From: Peromyscus leucopus
Taxonomy: Eukaryota; Chordata; Mammalia; Rodentia; Cricetidae
NCBI RefSeq assembly: GCF_004664715.2
Contig: NC_051072.1
Location: 32,824,642 to 32,888,641 of the forward strand
Reading direction: 5' to 3'
Length of the DNA: 64,000 nt
Position numbers and translations under genes: made by a program. This document shows positions 36,229 to 48,072 of the stretch, in pieces. Positions within the stretch are counted from its first letter, which is position 1. Each line of letters starts with the position of its first letter. The notes below the pieces were generated by a model. It had not been told where the DNA came from, searched no databases, and saw nothing but the letters and a program-made list of their open reading frames with translations.

Positions 36229-36231
<3 letters not shown>
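35046..36231. other. No recognisable feature (1.2 kb)
   Basis: Anonymous. The 82-codon minus-strand frame at 35931-36179 has no recognisable domain. Confidence 0.45.

Positions 36232-36273
<42 letters not shown>
36232..36273. repeat. (TG)n microsatellite
   Basis: About 21 GT units, the tail side of the adjoining antisense SINE. Confidence 0.97.
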
Positions 36274-36276
<3 letters not shown>

Positions 36277-36422
36277 ATGTTTGTGAGCATGTATATGGTG
36301 ATACCAGGAAAACTGCAGGAGTCAGTACCTTATCTCTCTAACATGTGAGTTACAGGGATCAAAATCAGGTCATCTGGCTTGGTGGCACATGACTTTACCA
36401 CCTGAGCCTTTCTGCTAGCCCC
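36274..36422 (-). mobile_element. B3/B2-family SINE (antisense)
   Basis: 'ggtgataccaggaaaactgc', 'gtgagttacagggatcaaaa' and 'tcaggtcatctggcttggtg', ending 'gcctttctgctagcccc', match a reversed B3-type SINE. Confidence 0.65.
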
Positions 36423-36821
36423 AAGAAACTGTCCTTGAAGAATAGTTTCTTTCAACTTACTCTTAAACTTATTTATACCAAGTTTTTGAAAAGAGATATT
36501 TTTCAGTGTAGCAATTTTTTTTTACTTAAAGCAAAATGCAAAGTCAAATGAATGAAGGGTCACAAACAGAAATGTGGACTTGCAGAAAACCTTATGGAAA
36601 CAAAGCAAGAAGGGTTTTGGTTGAATGTGAGAGTATGTAAAGTGGAATGGGAGATGAAGCTTTTATCTCATTGAAAGAAAAATAACACAAGAAAACATGC
36701 ATAAAAATACAAAATAAATGTCTGTTCCAAAAGCAGAATAACAAGAACCACCCATAGGAAAGACGGAAACCTCAGGCATTGTCCTTTCTTCCTAAAACAA
36801 AACATATGTAAGTGTATTTCA

Positions 36822-36892
36822 GTGTGTGTTTGTGATGTGGTGGCAGTGGCAGTGGTGGTGGCGGCGGTGGTGATGTGTGTGTGTGTACATGG
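36822..36892. repeat. Imperfect TG/GGTGGC simple repeat
   Basis: TG units flank gtggtggcagtggcagtggt-type trinucleotides. Open frames here on both strands are by-products of the repeat. Confidence 0.85.
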
Positions 36893-37639
36893 GCTGTGTT
36901 GGTATAAGACATTTTTGTGGAGAGACAGAGCAAAGGAAAGTAGATGGGAAGGCTGTGTTCCAGGATCCTCTTTCTTCAATATGCCTGCCCATAACAGGGC
37001 CAGTGTACATATATAGCCTTGGAGCCTCATTGCAATTTAAGTTGTTCTGGACGTTCTGAGACTCTGTTATTGAGTAATATAAAATTTATGTTCATGTAAA
37101 GTGTAACATATGTAAGAATGTCTACTAAAGCATTACGGGTAAAAATTAAATCCTGCAACAATTAAAATTTCATTAGGAAGTGATTAGTTAGCAAAGTTAC
37201 AGTAAGCATGTAAGACACCTTGTATCTGACTATTGATATATTAGGATTAAATTATGTATTTATATTAAATAATGCCTATGATGCATGAAATCAACAACAT
37301 TACAAGTTGGAAAATATTTATAACATAAATTCATACATAGAGATGTGTTTAATGTGATGGTGTTTGTGTGTTTTTATGAGTGTGTGTTGAATACATACAT
37401 GCAAGTCTACATGCATAGCAGAAGTAATTTTTTTCTATTTACAGTTTAGTTTCAACATTTCCAGATAATTATTCCATGTTTTTGTGTACATTATTAAGGT
37501 AATAGGTATGCATCAAGAAATTTATGAACAAAAGTACAAAAAGCAAATAATAATTCTGCTACCCAGAGGTACCCTTTGTATCCTGGGTCTGCTGTGTTTA
37601 TGTTTTGTTTTTACAAAGTTTAAATGTTAAACTGTTTCC
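36893..37639. other. No recognisable feature
   Basis: Anonymous AT-rich sequence. Confidence 0.4.
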
Positions 37640-38060
37640 ACCCTGTAGCCATTTGGATTTTGAAGATCTAACCTCATGTCATCTGCAAATAATTATTTGC
37701 CTTCTCCTCTCCAAGTTTCACTAAGCTAAGCTTAAGACAGTGTTTGATGGTAATAGTGTCTTCCTGGAGCTGTAGGTCAAGGGCCCACATTGTCTTTTGA
37801 GCCAGGATGGATGCTTTCCATTGTGTTGAGGAAGTGCCTTCATTTCAGTGCATTAAAAACTTAGGCTACCTAATGATTCATGGATTTTGTTGGAGTCTTT
37901 TGGGGGAACCTAATGGAAAAGATTATATAGTATTTTTCTTTAACTTTACCATGTGACACGTTTTATTACTGGATCTCATCTTGATTAATAGCTTGATTCT
38001 GGGAAGAAAGACCATTTTGATGCAGTCTGTTTAGGTTTTAGCCTCTCTGTGGTCATAAAG
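37640..38060 (-). mobile_element. Possible old L1 ORF2 fragment (antisense)
   Basis: 'cctcatgtcatctgcaaata', 'attatttgccttctcctctc' and later 'gattaatagcttgattctgg' resemble reversed L1 ORF2 blocks. The intervening sequence does not align, so this is weak. Confidence 0.35.
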
Positions 38061-38639
38061 AATTGGATACACAGACTTCGTTGCTGTATTCTTTGTCAGC
38101 TTTTATTTTCAGAGTCATTATTGTGTTATAAAGTGATGTTTGCAATCTTCCTTTACACCATCAATGTTTTTCACTAATTTTTATAGTAGAAGCATTATCT
38201 GTGTCTTCAAACCTTAGACTAAGTCACGTGAAGGATCATCAGTCTCTGGAGATGATTTTATGTTTGTGATGAGTTTCTGACAGTTCTGAACATTTTGCTT
38301 TATGGCGTTTCCCTTCTAAACATCATTGAATTAGTTTGGTCTATTTGTGTTCTTTACTTTGGAGGGAGAAGGGCATGTGGGTTACTGGAAAATAAGGTTT
38401 ACTGAAGAGAACCATAGCTAGGAAGACAGTAGAGTTGAAAACCAAATTCTAAAGAAAGAAGGAGACTAAAGGCCAGAATTTAGTTTTTACAAGGATAATA
38501 TGAATTGAAAATGTTGGCAACAATCTTGTAGTTCACAATGCTGGCTTATTGGTAACAGTGAAAGCCAAGTATCAACCGATACAGTATTAGTACTCAGAAT
38601 TTCATCCTTTTCTAAGGTGCTCATAGAAAGAGATTTTCC

Positions 38640-38725
38640 CCATTAGTATAGATAAAATGGCAATTAAAGGGGATCTGTGGTTGGTATGTAAAATGAATAA
38701 AATATTTCTTAATAATAAAAAAGAA
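38640..38725 (+). mobile_element. L1 3' terminal tail, short
   Basis: 'ggggatctgtggttggtatg' then 'taaaatgaataaaat' matches the last bases of a common rodent L1 3' UTR and its A-rich end. Confidence 0.5.
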
Positions 38726-39202
38726 AATATCCCTAAAAGAGACTAATGATGTTAACATTTTCAGAAATTAAATCCAGCATGATGCAGAATTAGTTGTTTT
38801 TAGGAATCATTTTCCTTGTCTTTCAAACACCCTAAGATGAGAAACTAGTGATATAAGAGAAAGATATGAGAAAGCACGAGTTTAGAAGTTGCAAAGTTTT
38901 AGAAATATTTATCTCTGGTCCTTGTTCAACTAGAAAATGTCATGTGCAAGAATGAAAATACTGTGTTGAAATCCATTTTTAACAATGAATATACAATAAA
39001 ATGTTTTTATACACATAAACAGTATATGTTATTGATGTGACTTGTTTCTTATCCTCTGTCTTACAGTGAGTTCATTTTATATATCATGATAGTTGAAAAT
39101 ATTATTTTTAATAATATGTCATAGAATGTGTGTTAAAATGTTTTAAACACTGCATTTGTTAAATTTTATTTTGCTTCAACATTATGCATCTCTTCTAATA
39201 AC

Positions 39203-39259
39203 CATCCTATCACCAGAGTAGAGAGAAATCCCGAACTGACCTACTCTGGTGATAGGATG
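39203..39259. repeat. Perfect 19-bp inverted repeat (hairpin)
   Basis: catcctatcaccagagtag at 39203-39221 is the exact complement of ctactctggtgataggatg at 39241-39259, with a 19-nt loop. Confidence 0.97.
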
Positions 39260-39283
39260 ACCAAACACCCTAACTACCATGCT
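39222..39283 (+). mobile_element. L1 3' UTR fragment
   Basis: 'cccgaactgacctactctgg' and 'tgaccaaacaccctaactac' repeat the L1 3' UTR at 10148-10190 almost exactly. Only about 60 bases remain, joined to a perfect inverted copy on the left and an RMER1-like repeat on the right. Confidence 0.8.
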
Positions 39284-39652
39284 AGGGCAACTTTCTAATG
39301 CTATGATGAATGCCTTGACCAAAACATGGAGGGGAAAGGGTTTATTTCAGCTTGGATTTCCAAATCATAATCCATCACCAGGAGAAGTCAGGGCATGAAT
39401 TAATGCAAAAAGCATAGAGGAACACTACTTACTAGCTGACTCTCTGTTTGCTCAGCTAGATTTCTTTTGCATCTGCCTAGGAATGGTGTCACCAGCAGTA
39501 CGCTGGGCCCTCCTATGCTGATCTTTAATCAAGACAATCTCTCACAAACAGGGCCACAAATAATTTGATCTAGCAATCCCTCATTGAACTCTTCTCATCC
39601 CAAGTGACTCCATGTTGTATTAAGTTGACAATAAAAACTAACCTAGACAATT
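39284..39652. mobile_element. Rodent medium-reiterated repeat (RMER1-like)
   Basis: 'gccttgaccaaaacatggag', 'ggaaagggtttatttcagct', 'aggaatggtgtcaccagcag', 'ctgggccctcctatgctgat' and 'taagttgacaataaaaacta' follow the same repeat as 52462-52841, end to end. Confidence 0.7.
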
Positions 39653-39704
39653 AGGTTGGATTTTAAATTTTTCCTGGCCACACTCTTCACCTGTCAGGCA
39701 AAAG

Positions 39705-39800
39705 TTTTGACAACCTGAGGGAGCAACAATGATGATTCCTACTTTATGGATGAAGAAGCCCGAAGTACTAAATGAGAGCCAAGGCTGCTCAGTAAGAGTC
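39705..39800 (-). mobile_element. MIR SINE fragment (antisense)
   Basis: 'tgatgattcctactttatgg', 'atgaagaagcccgaagtact' and 'agccaaggctgctcagtaag' fit reversed MIR (attcccattttacagatgagg..ctga..ggtca.acagctagtaag). Confidence 0.5.
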
Positions 39801-40817
39801 TGAAAAAAAAGAAAGAAAGAAAAATTTGGCAGAGTCAGAAGGACAAATGTAACACCTTCTCTAATATTTAAAATCCAGATTTCTTGAAACAAATATGATT
39901 TAAACTTATTAATATCAAATAAAATTTGTGTTCATTCTATGACATATACCCACTTATCTCTTTGAGGGTCTTATTTTCTTTAATACTAACACTTTTTTTT
40001 TTTTAATTCTAACTGGCTTCCAGAGGCAACTTCAAACAATTCACCAGCCAATTCAGTAAAACGAGTCTATATTATGTATGAGCTCAATCATTGTAATCAA
40101 ACACAAAGTCACAATTTCCTATTGTGATTGACAGCACAGGACAGGAGGAAATGGAGACAACATGCAGAAGGCTCTCTGTATCACAGTTCATGCCCTTTGT
40201 TATTCGGCTGAGCTTGCTTGGTCTTCATTCTATGCAATGAGTAGGAAGTTTTCATAATGGACTGGTAAGTGAGCTGATGCTTGTATGAAGGGAATGAAGA
40301 CCATTATCAATGGAGGGACAGCTTCATGCTCAAGTCAGAAGGACTTTAGAAGCACCAATGGTTCATCCTTCCTTACCAGAGAACCAGTGAGTAGAGGGAG
40401 TGTCACCCTAGTAAAGGTGAATGAGAACGACACTTCTTATTCCAAATCACTTCAAAGACGAAAGTTACTCTAGAAACCCAGAGTCAATTACAAGGCACTG
40501 ACCTCAAACTGCCACCTGGGGCAAGAGAAACAGGAAAGCTTAAATACACTCCCTCAAAGTTCCCCAGGGGTGTTCTTTATGCCCAAGTCATTTCAGGTAC
40601 AAACACTCCCAAAGAACCTGTGCTGTTCTCAAAATTGCCTAGGCCTTTTCAGGGCACCGAGAAAAATACAACCGTACATAACAGTTCTATTCCTCAGGTG
40701 CTTTGAGTACAGTTTATTTTTAAAAATATTGTCTTTATCTCTCATAAAGAGGAGATACTATTTTAAGACACAAAATAATCCTATATTTTACACAGAAATT
40801 TTGTATAAAATAGTATT
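39801..40817. other. No recognisable feature (1 kb)
   Basis: Anonymous. Frames of 62 and 98 codons at 40285-40473 and 40570-40866 show no domain. Confidence 0.45.
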
Positions 40818-40905
40818 GAGAGCCGAGAGTGTAACTCTCAGTAGAGTGCTTGCTTTAAATTCATGAGGCCTGAATTTCAAATTTCAGTCCCCTCTACTAC
40901 CAAAG
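40818..40905 (+). mobile_element. ID/B4-type tRNA-derived SINE, old
   Basis: 'gtgtaactctcagtagagtg', 'cttgctttaaattcatgagg' and 'tcagtcccctctactaccaa' follow the ID core (agctcagtggtagagcgcttgcc..caatccccagcac). Confidence 0.6.
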
Positions 40906-40948
40906 ATCCATTTGGTTTTGGATAAAATCATGACCATTATTAAGCAAT

Positions 40949-41194
<246 letters not shown>

Positions 41195-41579
41195 AGATAT
41201 ATTTTTGGTGATTAGCAAAATAATATTTTAGCTAATTGGGAGATAAAACTTTTGTGGTTTTCTTTTTTTAAAAAAAATAGAACTAAACAGTACATTTAAT
41301 TGCCCAGTCAATTGACATTAATATCATCACAGGTTTTACAGTCTACTCCAGGTCCTTATTCACTGTGAGCTGTTAGTTGTCTGTGGAAAAGTACTCAGCT
41401 GATGGAATAAATCACGCAGGCTCACATACTTCTACATAAATGGTAGCATTTTCTTCAAGCTGCCTCTAGTAGATGGCTATGTTTACCAAAATGAATTCAA
41501 GAGTTCAAAGTGATTTCTTGATTTGCAGCTTCAGTGGTGAGTTCAGATGTTCAAGTTCCAATTACAAGTCACAACCCTA
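41195..41579. other. No recognisable feature
   Basis: Anonymous sequence. Confidence 0.4.
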
Positions 41580-41776
41580 CTTGTGTATGTGCACATGCAT
41601 GGGCATGTGTGTGAGTGTGCATGTGTGTGTGTGATACCCTCTAAAGCAACAGAAGGTGTCAGATCCCCAGGATTGGAATTAGAGATGGTGGTGAACCACC
41701 GTGTATACTGTGAATTTAGTCTGGGTCCTCTGCAAGATCAGTACGTACTCTTAACCACTGAGCTATCTTGTCAGTC
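41580..41776 (-). mobile_element. B2/B3-family SINE (antisense) with TG-rich tail
   Basis: 'gtgtcagatccccaggattg', 'gaattagagatggtggtgaa', 'ctgggtcctctgcaagatca' and 'cttaaccactgagctatctt' are the reversed B2/B3 body and head. The TG-rich 41582-41634 is the tail side. Confidence 0.8.
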
Positions 41777-42168
41777 TTAATTCTTTTTAAAAGACAAATG
41801 ACATCAGAAATTTCAAATCTTGTAGCCTTTGCCTTAATGTCAATTACAACGATGTTTCATTTTCCTAGGGTATGTAATAAATGTGAAAAAAGTCAAATGA
41901 AATTTTCTTTCTTTAATTTTCTAAGTAAATTTATAGATGGACACACACACACATACAGACACACACTTTGCAAATTTGTTCTCTACATTCTGCTTGTTCT
42001 TCCTAAATAGTATAATTAATTTGAATGTCTATTTATCTGGAGGTATATATGCTACAGCGTTGAGACAGTGTTGAGGATGGAACTCAATGTCCATTATTAG
42101 GAAAAATTTTCTCTTGAAGTAGAACTTTTTGATATTTAGATACCAAAAATATATTTTTCATTGCTTCC

Positions 42169-42170
<2 letters not shown>

Positions 42171-42216
<46 letters not shown>

Positions 42217-42310
42217 GTGCTTGTAAATAAATTCTGAAGGTTTTTTTGGACACATGCATGCTTGCACAGACACAGACACACACACACACACACACTCACA
42301 CACATACAAA
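42171..42310. repeat. (TG)n ... (CA)n inverted dinucleotide pair
   Basis: (TG)22 at 42171-42214 and an imperfect CA tract at 42265-42305 on the same strand, 50 bases apart. Confidence 0.95.
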
Positions 42311-43714
42311 CGGAGAGATGAAGAGAAAGAGAATATTAAGAATATATCAGTAATGGTTTTCTGACAAGTTAAAAGTTTATCAAGATTGTTTTTCCTGTTT
42401 ATTTGTTGAGGAGCAAGTGATCGTATAACCAACAACGGCAGCAATTTTAACAATCGACAGTAACTATATTTAAACAGTGTGGTTCCTTCTTTCTATTTCT
42501 AAACATCCCTGATAGGTGATTGTAAATTCATTGATTTGGTTATCAACCCTGGGGATTTTCTTATTTTTATCTAGAAATGCATTGTAAGACTTTTCTTAAG
42601 AACCAATTCAAGCATGCATTTTTCTCCACAGTGTTACCTCCTAACAGCCACTCACAATCAGTGATATCAACCGCAGGTTTGCACTGACAGCTGAATTTAA
42701 AATAGAGGACATACAAGCTGCCAGATGTCTAGACATGGACTCTATGTTTGTAAGAGTAACTCAAGTCACAAACTCACAATGGTAAGATAATGAAAACAAA
42801 TGACCAAGAGAAAAGAACACACAGAAAATACATTTTTAATTTGGGTTTAAATATTAATTAGTTTGTTACGGTATTTTTCCTCTAGAGTAGCAATACAGGA
42901 CAATATTCAGAAATTGCCTGTTTTAACTAGTGTCCTAATATTGGATTTTAGATATCTTACTTAAATTTTAGGGCCTTGTTTTCCTCATTTGTGAAAAAAC
43001 AATGAACAATGTATATATATTGTATATATATTTTTATAAGAAATAATGCAAATTAACTATAAATAGTATCTTATACACATAGCAGTTATTTATATTATCT
43101 AAAAGTTTTAACTATTAGATAATAGTTTAATAATACATAGTAATTATTTTCCAATAATGGTTGGTTCTTTATAATCTTATGAATGTTGAGTCAAGAATTT
43201 TGTCTAGCTATAACTACATTGACACAATGTAATTTTGAAAGTACCCACCAGTCTGTGAAAAGATTTATCAGCAAATTTTATTTAATATGGGTTAATTTTA
43301 TTAAGAATGTACTGAAATTTTATGGTTCAGAGGATGGCTCTAAGTCACCATAACTGACACATTTCTGACTGTTTTATAATGTAGATTTCTTCAGACTTCT
43401 CTAACTATGGGATTCCCCTAGATGAGGAGGTAGGTAGGTTTCATGGAAATACTATGCTTATGGCCACTTTAGGTTTGTTGAATAAAAATTTTGAAATGCT
43501 TAGCCTAGTATTCTGTGTTACTTTACAAGAAATATTTTTTTTTCTTTGGATGTTGTATGTTTAGGAAATCTGGGGAAAATTGAAGGGAGAAGTAAAACAC
43601 AATATACTCATACACATCAGTTAATGTGGCCACAAAAATAATTTAATGATTTATTTTAAAGCTTAGAAAATAGGTGCTACCAATAGCAGAAAGGAAATAG
43701 GTCTATTTTGGAAA
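42311..43714. other. No recognisable feature (1.4 kb)
   Basis: AT-rich anonymous sequence with short TA runs near 43010-43035. Confidence 0.45.
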
Positions 43715-44155
43715 TGAGATGATCTTGTATCTAAAGGACTCCTTGGACCTAATCAGAAAACTCTTAGATTTGATGAGTACTCTCAAGCAAAGAGACAGTG
43801 CCCAATTTCAATATTCAAAAGTCAATTGCTGTCTTGTATTACAAACACAAACCAGCCAAAAAGAAATTAAGAAAAGTGTTCTATTTGCAACAGCTTCAGG
43901 AATACACTTCAGCAAGAAAATGAAAGACCTACACAATGGAAAATTTAAGATGCCTAGAAAAATTTAAAGATAATGCTAGAACATATAAAGACCTCCCCAG
44001 CTCATGGATAGAGAGAAGTAATATTGTGAAAACAGCTATTGTACCAAAAGGAATATAGAGATTCATTACAGTCCTCCTTAGAATTCAAATGGTATTCTTT
44101 GTAGAACTGGAAAGACAATCCTGAAGTTCATATGGAAAAATAGAAGACCATGAGG
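43715..44155 (+). mobile_element. L1 ORF2 fragment, left part of a split element
   Basis: Follows L1 ORF2 in sense: 'cttgtatctaaaggactcct', 'ttcaatattcaaaagtcaat', 'gacctccccagctcatggat', 'atattgtgaaaacagctatt' and 'acaatcctgaagttcatatg'. Stop codons break the frame. It is interrupted at 44156-44168 by a reversed L1. Confidence 0.75.
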
Positions 44156-44168
44156 AGCCAGAAAAATT

Positions 44169-44610
44169 TTTTGTTACTATCATTTTATTTATTTTTACAT
44201 TCCTATTGCAATTTCCCTCCCCCTCTCCTCCCAGCCACTCCCAGGACCCTCCTTGGCCCCCTCCATATACCCCTCCTTCATTCTTTATTCAGAAAAGGGC
44301 AGGCCTCCCATGGATATCAACCAAATATGGCATATCAAGTTGCAGTAAGATTAGGTACCTCCATTCCTATTAGACTGGACAAGGCAACCCGATAAGAGGA
44401 ATAGGGTCCCAAATGCTGGAAAAAAAAAATCAGAGACAGTCCCTTTTCCCACTTTTAGGAGTCTCACAAGAAGACCAAGCTACACAAATGTAACATATAT
44501 GCAGAGGGCCTAGGTCAGTGTCATGCAGGCTCCCTGGTTGTCAGTTCAGTCTCTGTGAGCCCCTATGAGCCTAGGTTAGCCTATTCTGTGGGTTTTCTTG
44601 TGGTGTCCTA
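44169..44610 (-). mobile_element. L1 3' end inserted in reverse inside another L1
   Basis: Antisense L1 terminus: T-rich start (its A tail), 'cctccttggccccctccata', 'aaaagggcaggcctcccatg', 'gcagagggcctaggtcagtg', 'cccctatgagcctaggttag' and 'tgggttttcttgtggtgtcc'. Flanked by agccagaaaaatt (44156-44168) and agccaggacaatt (44611-44623), 11 of 13 matching, consistent with a target duplication in older ORF2. Confidence 0.8.
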
Positions 44611-44623
44611 AGCCAGGACAATT

Positions 44624-45265
44624 CTAAGCAGAAAGCACAATATAACCTACAATTGTCTAAAGCACAGGGATCATTGTGGAAGAGGGGGCTCCTACAATCC
44701 ACAATGATTGTAGGAGCCAAAGGGACAGGGAATTTGATGTGCAATTGTGTCTCCTAGGAACGTCAGGAGCTATAACCCTGAAGACTCACCAATAAGGCTA
44801 CTTCAACATGATCTGGATAGGGCAAACACCAAGAGACTTACTAATAGTGTGGAAGGAGGAAAGCTCAGGAGGCCACAACTCTACACAAAGAACTAAAGGC
44901 AAGTAAGGAATGCTGAGGGTAAGAGAAATTGTCTACCCCAGGGAAGAGCATGTCAACTAGTTAACAAACCAAATGGTCAGTCTTAAAAGCATATACATTA
45001 TATGGTCTGAACAGGTATACTTATATACTGTACAAGTATATTTCTATATCATATATACATAAATTATATATCTACATACTATATATTTATATATTTCATT
45101 TATGTATCACAATATATGGCACAATATATATGAACACGTATATAAACAAAGCGAAAAAGTCCATGAATTTGAACGAAAGCCAGTGTCAGTTCATGGGAGG
45201 GTTTGGAGGGAGAAAGGGGAAAAGGAAAATGATGTAATTATGTTAAAACTCAAAATAATAATAAA
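44624..45265 (+). mobile_element. L1 right part: ORF2 remainder and 3' UTR
   Basis: Resumes ORF2 ('aattctaagcagaaagcaca'), then jumps by deletion to the 3' UTR: 'gggatcattgtggaagaggg', 'ttgtgtctcctaggaacgtc', 'gctcaggaggccacaactct', 'ccccagggaagagcatgtca' and 'ggagggtttggagggagaaa', ending 'aaaactcaaaataataataa'. Same UTR type as 4180-4780. It contains a local inverted repeat at 44687-44718. Confidence 0.75.
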
Positions 45266-45546
45266 CATATTTATCCTACAGAAGAACCATAGTGACTAAA
45301 ACAGAACAATATTGGTACAAAAGTAGACATATAGATCATTGGAATAGAGGAGAGGACAGTAAGCCTGCATAGCTGAAACCACATTAAAGAAGAAGAAGAA
45401 AAGAGGCTAACAGAATATTTATGATATGAAAGCAGATGGGGAGTTAGTGATAGAGGATGGAAATTGGCTGCAGTTGGGGAAGATGGTCACCAGAAAGAAA
45501 ATGTGTACGAAAATCCCATATGAAAACTCATTACTTTGTATAGTAA

Positions 45547-45707
45547 ATTTTTGATGTTGTTGCTTTCGAGACAGGGTTTCTCTGTGTAGCTTTGGCACAT
45601 ATCCTGGAACTCCCTCTGCAGCCCAGGCTAACCTCAAACTCACAGAGATCTGCCAGCCTCTGCCTCCTGCATGCTGGGATTAAAGGCGTGCACCAACACT
45701 GCCTGGC
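45547..45707 (-). mobile_element. B1 SINE with 10-bp target duplication
   Basis: Antisense B1: 'tcgagacagggtttctctgt', 'gtagctttggcacatatcct', 'ctgggattaaaggcgtgcac'. Perfect tgtatagtaa copies at 45537-45546 and 45708-45717. The tail is short. Confidence 0.94.
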
Positions 45708-45717
45708 TGTATAGTAA

Positions 45718-46749
45718 TTTAATAGCAATAATAGCAGTAACATAAAGAGTCAAATCAAATCAAATCATTCTAGCACAGAACAACTAAAGACGCACTAATT
45801 TGGAATTCATATGCTGAGAGTTTTAGCTCTTGGTTGGCTATATTGAATCCTTACGTTTGTAAAAAAAATCAGAATTATTGAGATTCATAATTTATTCATT
45901 GAGTACATTTTTCCAGTTATATATCATTGTCACATTTCAAAACTCTTATCTCATCAGAAGTTTGTGCTTTCACTTTAAATTAGTGAATATATACAAAATA
46001 TACTAACTACCTGATATTTACAGAAACAATACAATGTTTCAAGGGCATATTTGTCTGTGTATTAAAAAACAGCATGAACATATTGACCTTCTCACAAAGT
46101 ATGGATTATTACATCCCATTATGCTAAGAATTTTTCTAAAATGGGTTATTGGCTCCCTCATCTCTCTGTCGTATCAGTATGGAATTAATATTATCTTACT
46201 GCTACAATACCACAGAATTACAGTGCCACTGATATGTATCAATAATTTTATACAACTAATAACAATAACACCATCTTAATCAAAAACAGGAGCAAACAGT
46301 GTCATTCACTCACTTCTCTTATTGTCATTTTAGTACAACTACCAATGGCATGAGTTATTCTATGGTTCTGGTCTCACAAGTATATGTTGGAGGACATATC
46401 TAGGCATGAGAGAGTTAAAGAAGGTTTTCCAGAGTTGGAATTTAGCCTTAGTGCTTGAGTAAATCCTATCTAGGAGATAAGAATGGAAAGGAAAATTATT
46501 AAGGTCAGGTCATGAAAAACATTCAGAGGCTCATGTCAAACTCAATCTTATGCACGTATTTTTCTGTTTTCTAAGTCTATTTCACTTGTCTATAATGACT
46601 AGGTTATATAGAGTACAATGTGTGAGGAAACACTGAAAAATATATCCATGATATATTAACAATTGAGATTTCAAATTAATAATTTTAACTAAATACAAAT
46701 TATTATGATCAAAAATCAACCTTAAACACTTCAATTAAAACTGTGCACA

Positions 46750-46756
<7 letters not shown>
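45718..46756. other. Mostly anonymous (1 kb)
   Basis: AT-rich. 46405-46560 ('gaaggttttccagagttgga', 'gataagaatggaaaggaaaa') faintly recalls L2 but is below what I would call. Confidence 0.4.

Positions 46757-46791
<35 letters not shown>
46757..46791. repeat. (TG)n microsatellite
   Basis: About 17 GT units, the tail of the reversed composite SINE. Confidence 0.96.
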
Positions 46792-46792
<1 letters not shown>

Positions 46793-47112
46793 TTAAAGAC
46801 ATATTCTTGTGTGTGATATATGCAGGCATATGCACATATGCCTGATGCACTCATTTGTGTGAGCAGTTGGTTAATGGTTGGCATGGATATCTTCCTCTTT
46901 TGCTCCTTATCCTATTCCTTAGAAACAAAGTCTCTCACTGATTCTGGAACTTGCCATTACAGTTAGACTGACTAGATATTAACTCTGTGTTTCTACTCTC
47001 TCAGTGACATGATCATAGATCTGGCTGTTATAGGGGTGCTGGGCATCCAGAATCACATGCCTTGCACTGCTGTAGAAAGCACATTATTCATTGAACCATT
47101 TCTCCAAATGAG
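46792..47112 (-). mobile_element. Composite SINE (antisense), relative of 17668-18010
   Basis: 'tggcatggatatcttcctct', 'gaaacaaagtctctcactga', 'ttagactgactagatattaa' and 'ggggtgctgggcatccagaa' with 'accatttctccaaatg' at the end are the reversed blocks of the same B2-head/B1-like composite. Confidence 0.6.
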
Positions 47113-48059
47113 ATCTCATTGTTTTCTAATTTAATTCTTGTTCTTTGCAATATATTATAGTTTTTCTTTCCAAATTAAAAGAATAACTTGAGTTCTGGTA
47201 TCTCTCTCTATATTGTTTCCTCTTTTACTGCATGTAACCTTTTACTATCATGAATTTCCATTTCCGGCGTGTACCTATTCCACAGTGAAGCTGTCATGCT
47301 TATGTGGCATCTGTTGTGGAGCAGACTACACCTCTGTTAGATTACACCATGTCACTTAGTTTTTTTCTGTTTCTTACTATGCCTATTTAGACCTTACATA
47401 TAATAATCCTGGGTAAAGAGTCTACCATGAGTATATTAATTATTTTCTACTATTTCCCATTCTCCCATTTACTCTCTATCTTCTTTAATTCCTTGCACAT
47501 TATAGTGGTCCTCCAGCAGAGCAGAGTCAATAAGATAGAAAGTCAGGGTCCATCTCTGCTACCTTCCTGTCTGGTGTTGCAGGCACAGGTAACTCAGAGG
47601 ACACCTGTTCTTAATGTGTAGATTGTTTTCTCCTTATAAGTTAAACCTATATTCCACAGCAGAAACAAATGTAACACATCTTCAATTAATATTCTACAAC
47701 AGTCAAAGCACTTGATTCTCTTGTCCCATTAGCACTGGCAGCGGTGATGACATCTTGCTCTTGTCTGTTTCTCATTTTATTTTATTCTTAAACAAGCCCA
47801 TCACTGAATCTCTTAAAATATCTAGGGAACATTTGGTTTCCAAAAGAGCCTGGAAATAGAAGAACTTAAATCAAAACAAAACAAAGCAATCCCAAGAACG
47901 TTAAGATCATAATATTGGAATTTAAGCATATTAGCAACATGTGATCTTTGTGTATATTTTAAGCTCACAATACCTCAATGCACTTACAGGACTGGTTCTG
48001 ACTGGTTTTGTTGGACATATGTATCTGTGGACATATGTATATGTATATGAGTTTCTCAT
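47113..48059. other. No recognisable feature
   Basis: Anonymous. A short duplication of ggacatatgtat occurs near 48010-48045. Confidence 0.45.
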
Positions 48060-48072
48060 GAGAAAACTGTGG

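Noticed and set aside
36668..37059. Open frames on both strands, including a His/Thr-rich 120-codon one
   Set aside because: They follow a TG/GGTGGC simple repeat and have no other support.
46405..46560. L2 LINE fragment
   Set aside because: Only scattered short matches to memory of L2; not enough to support a call.
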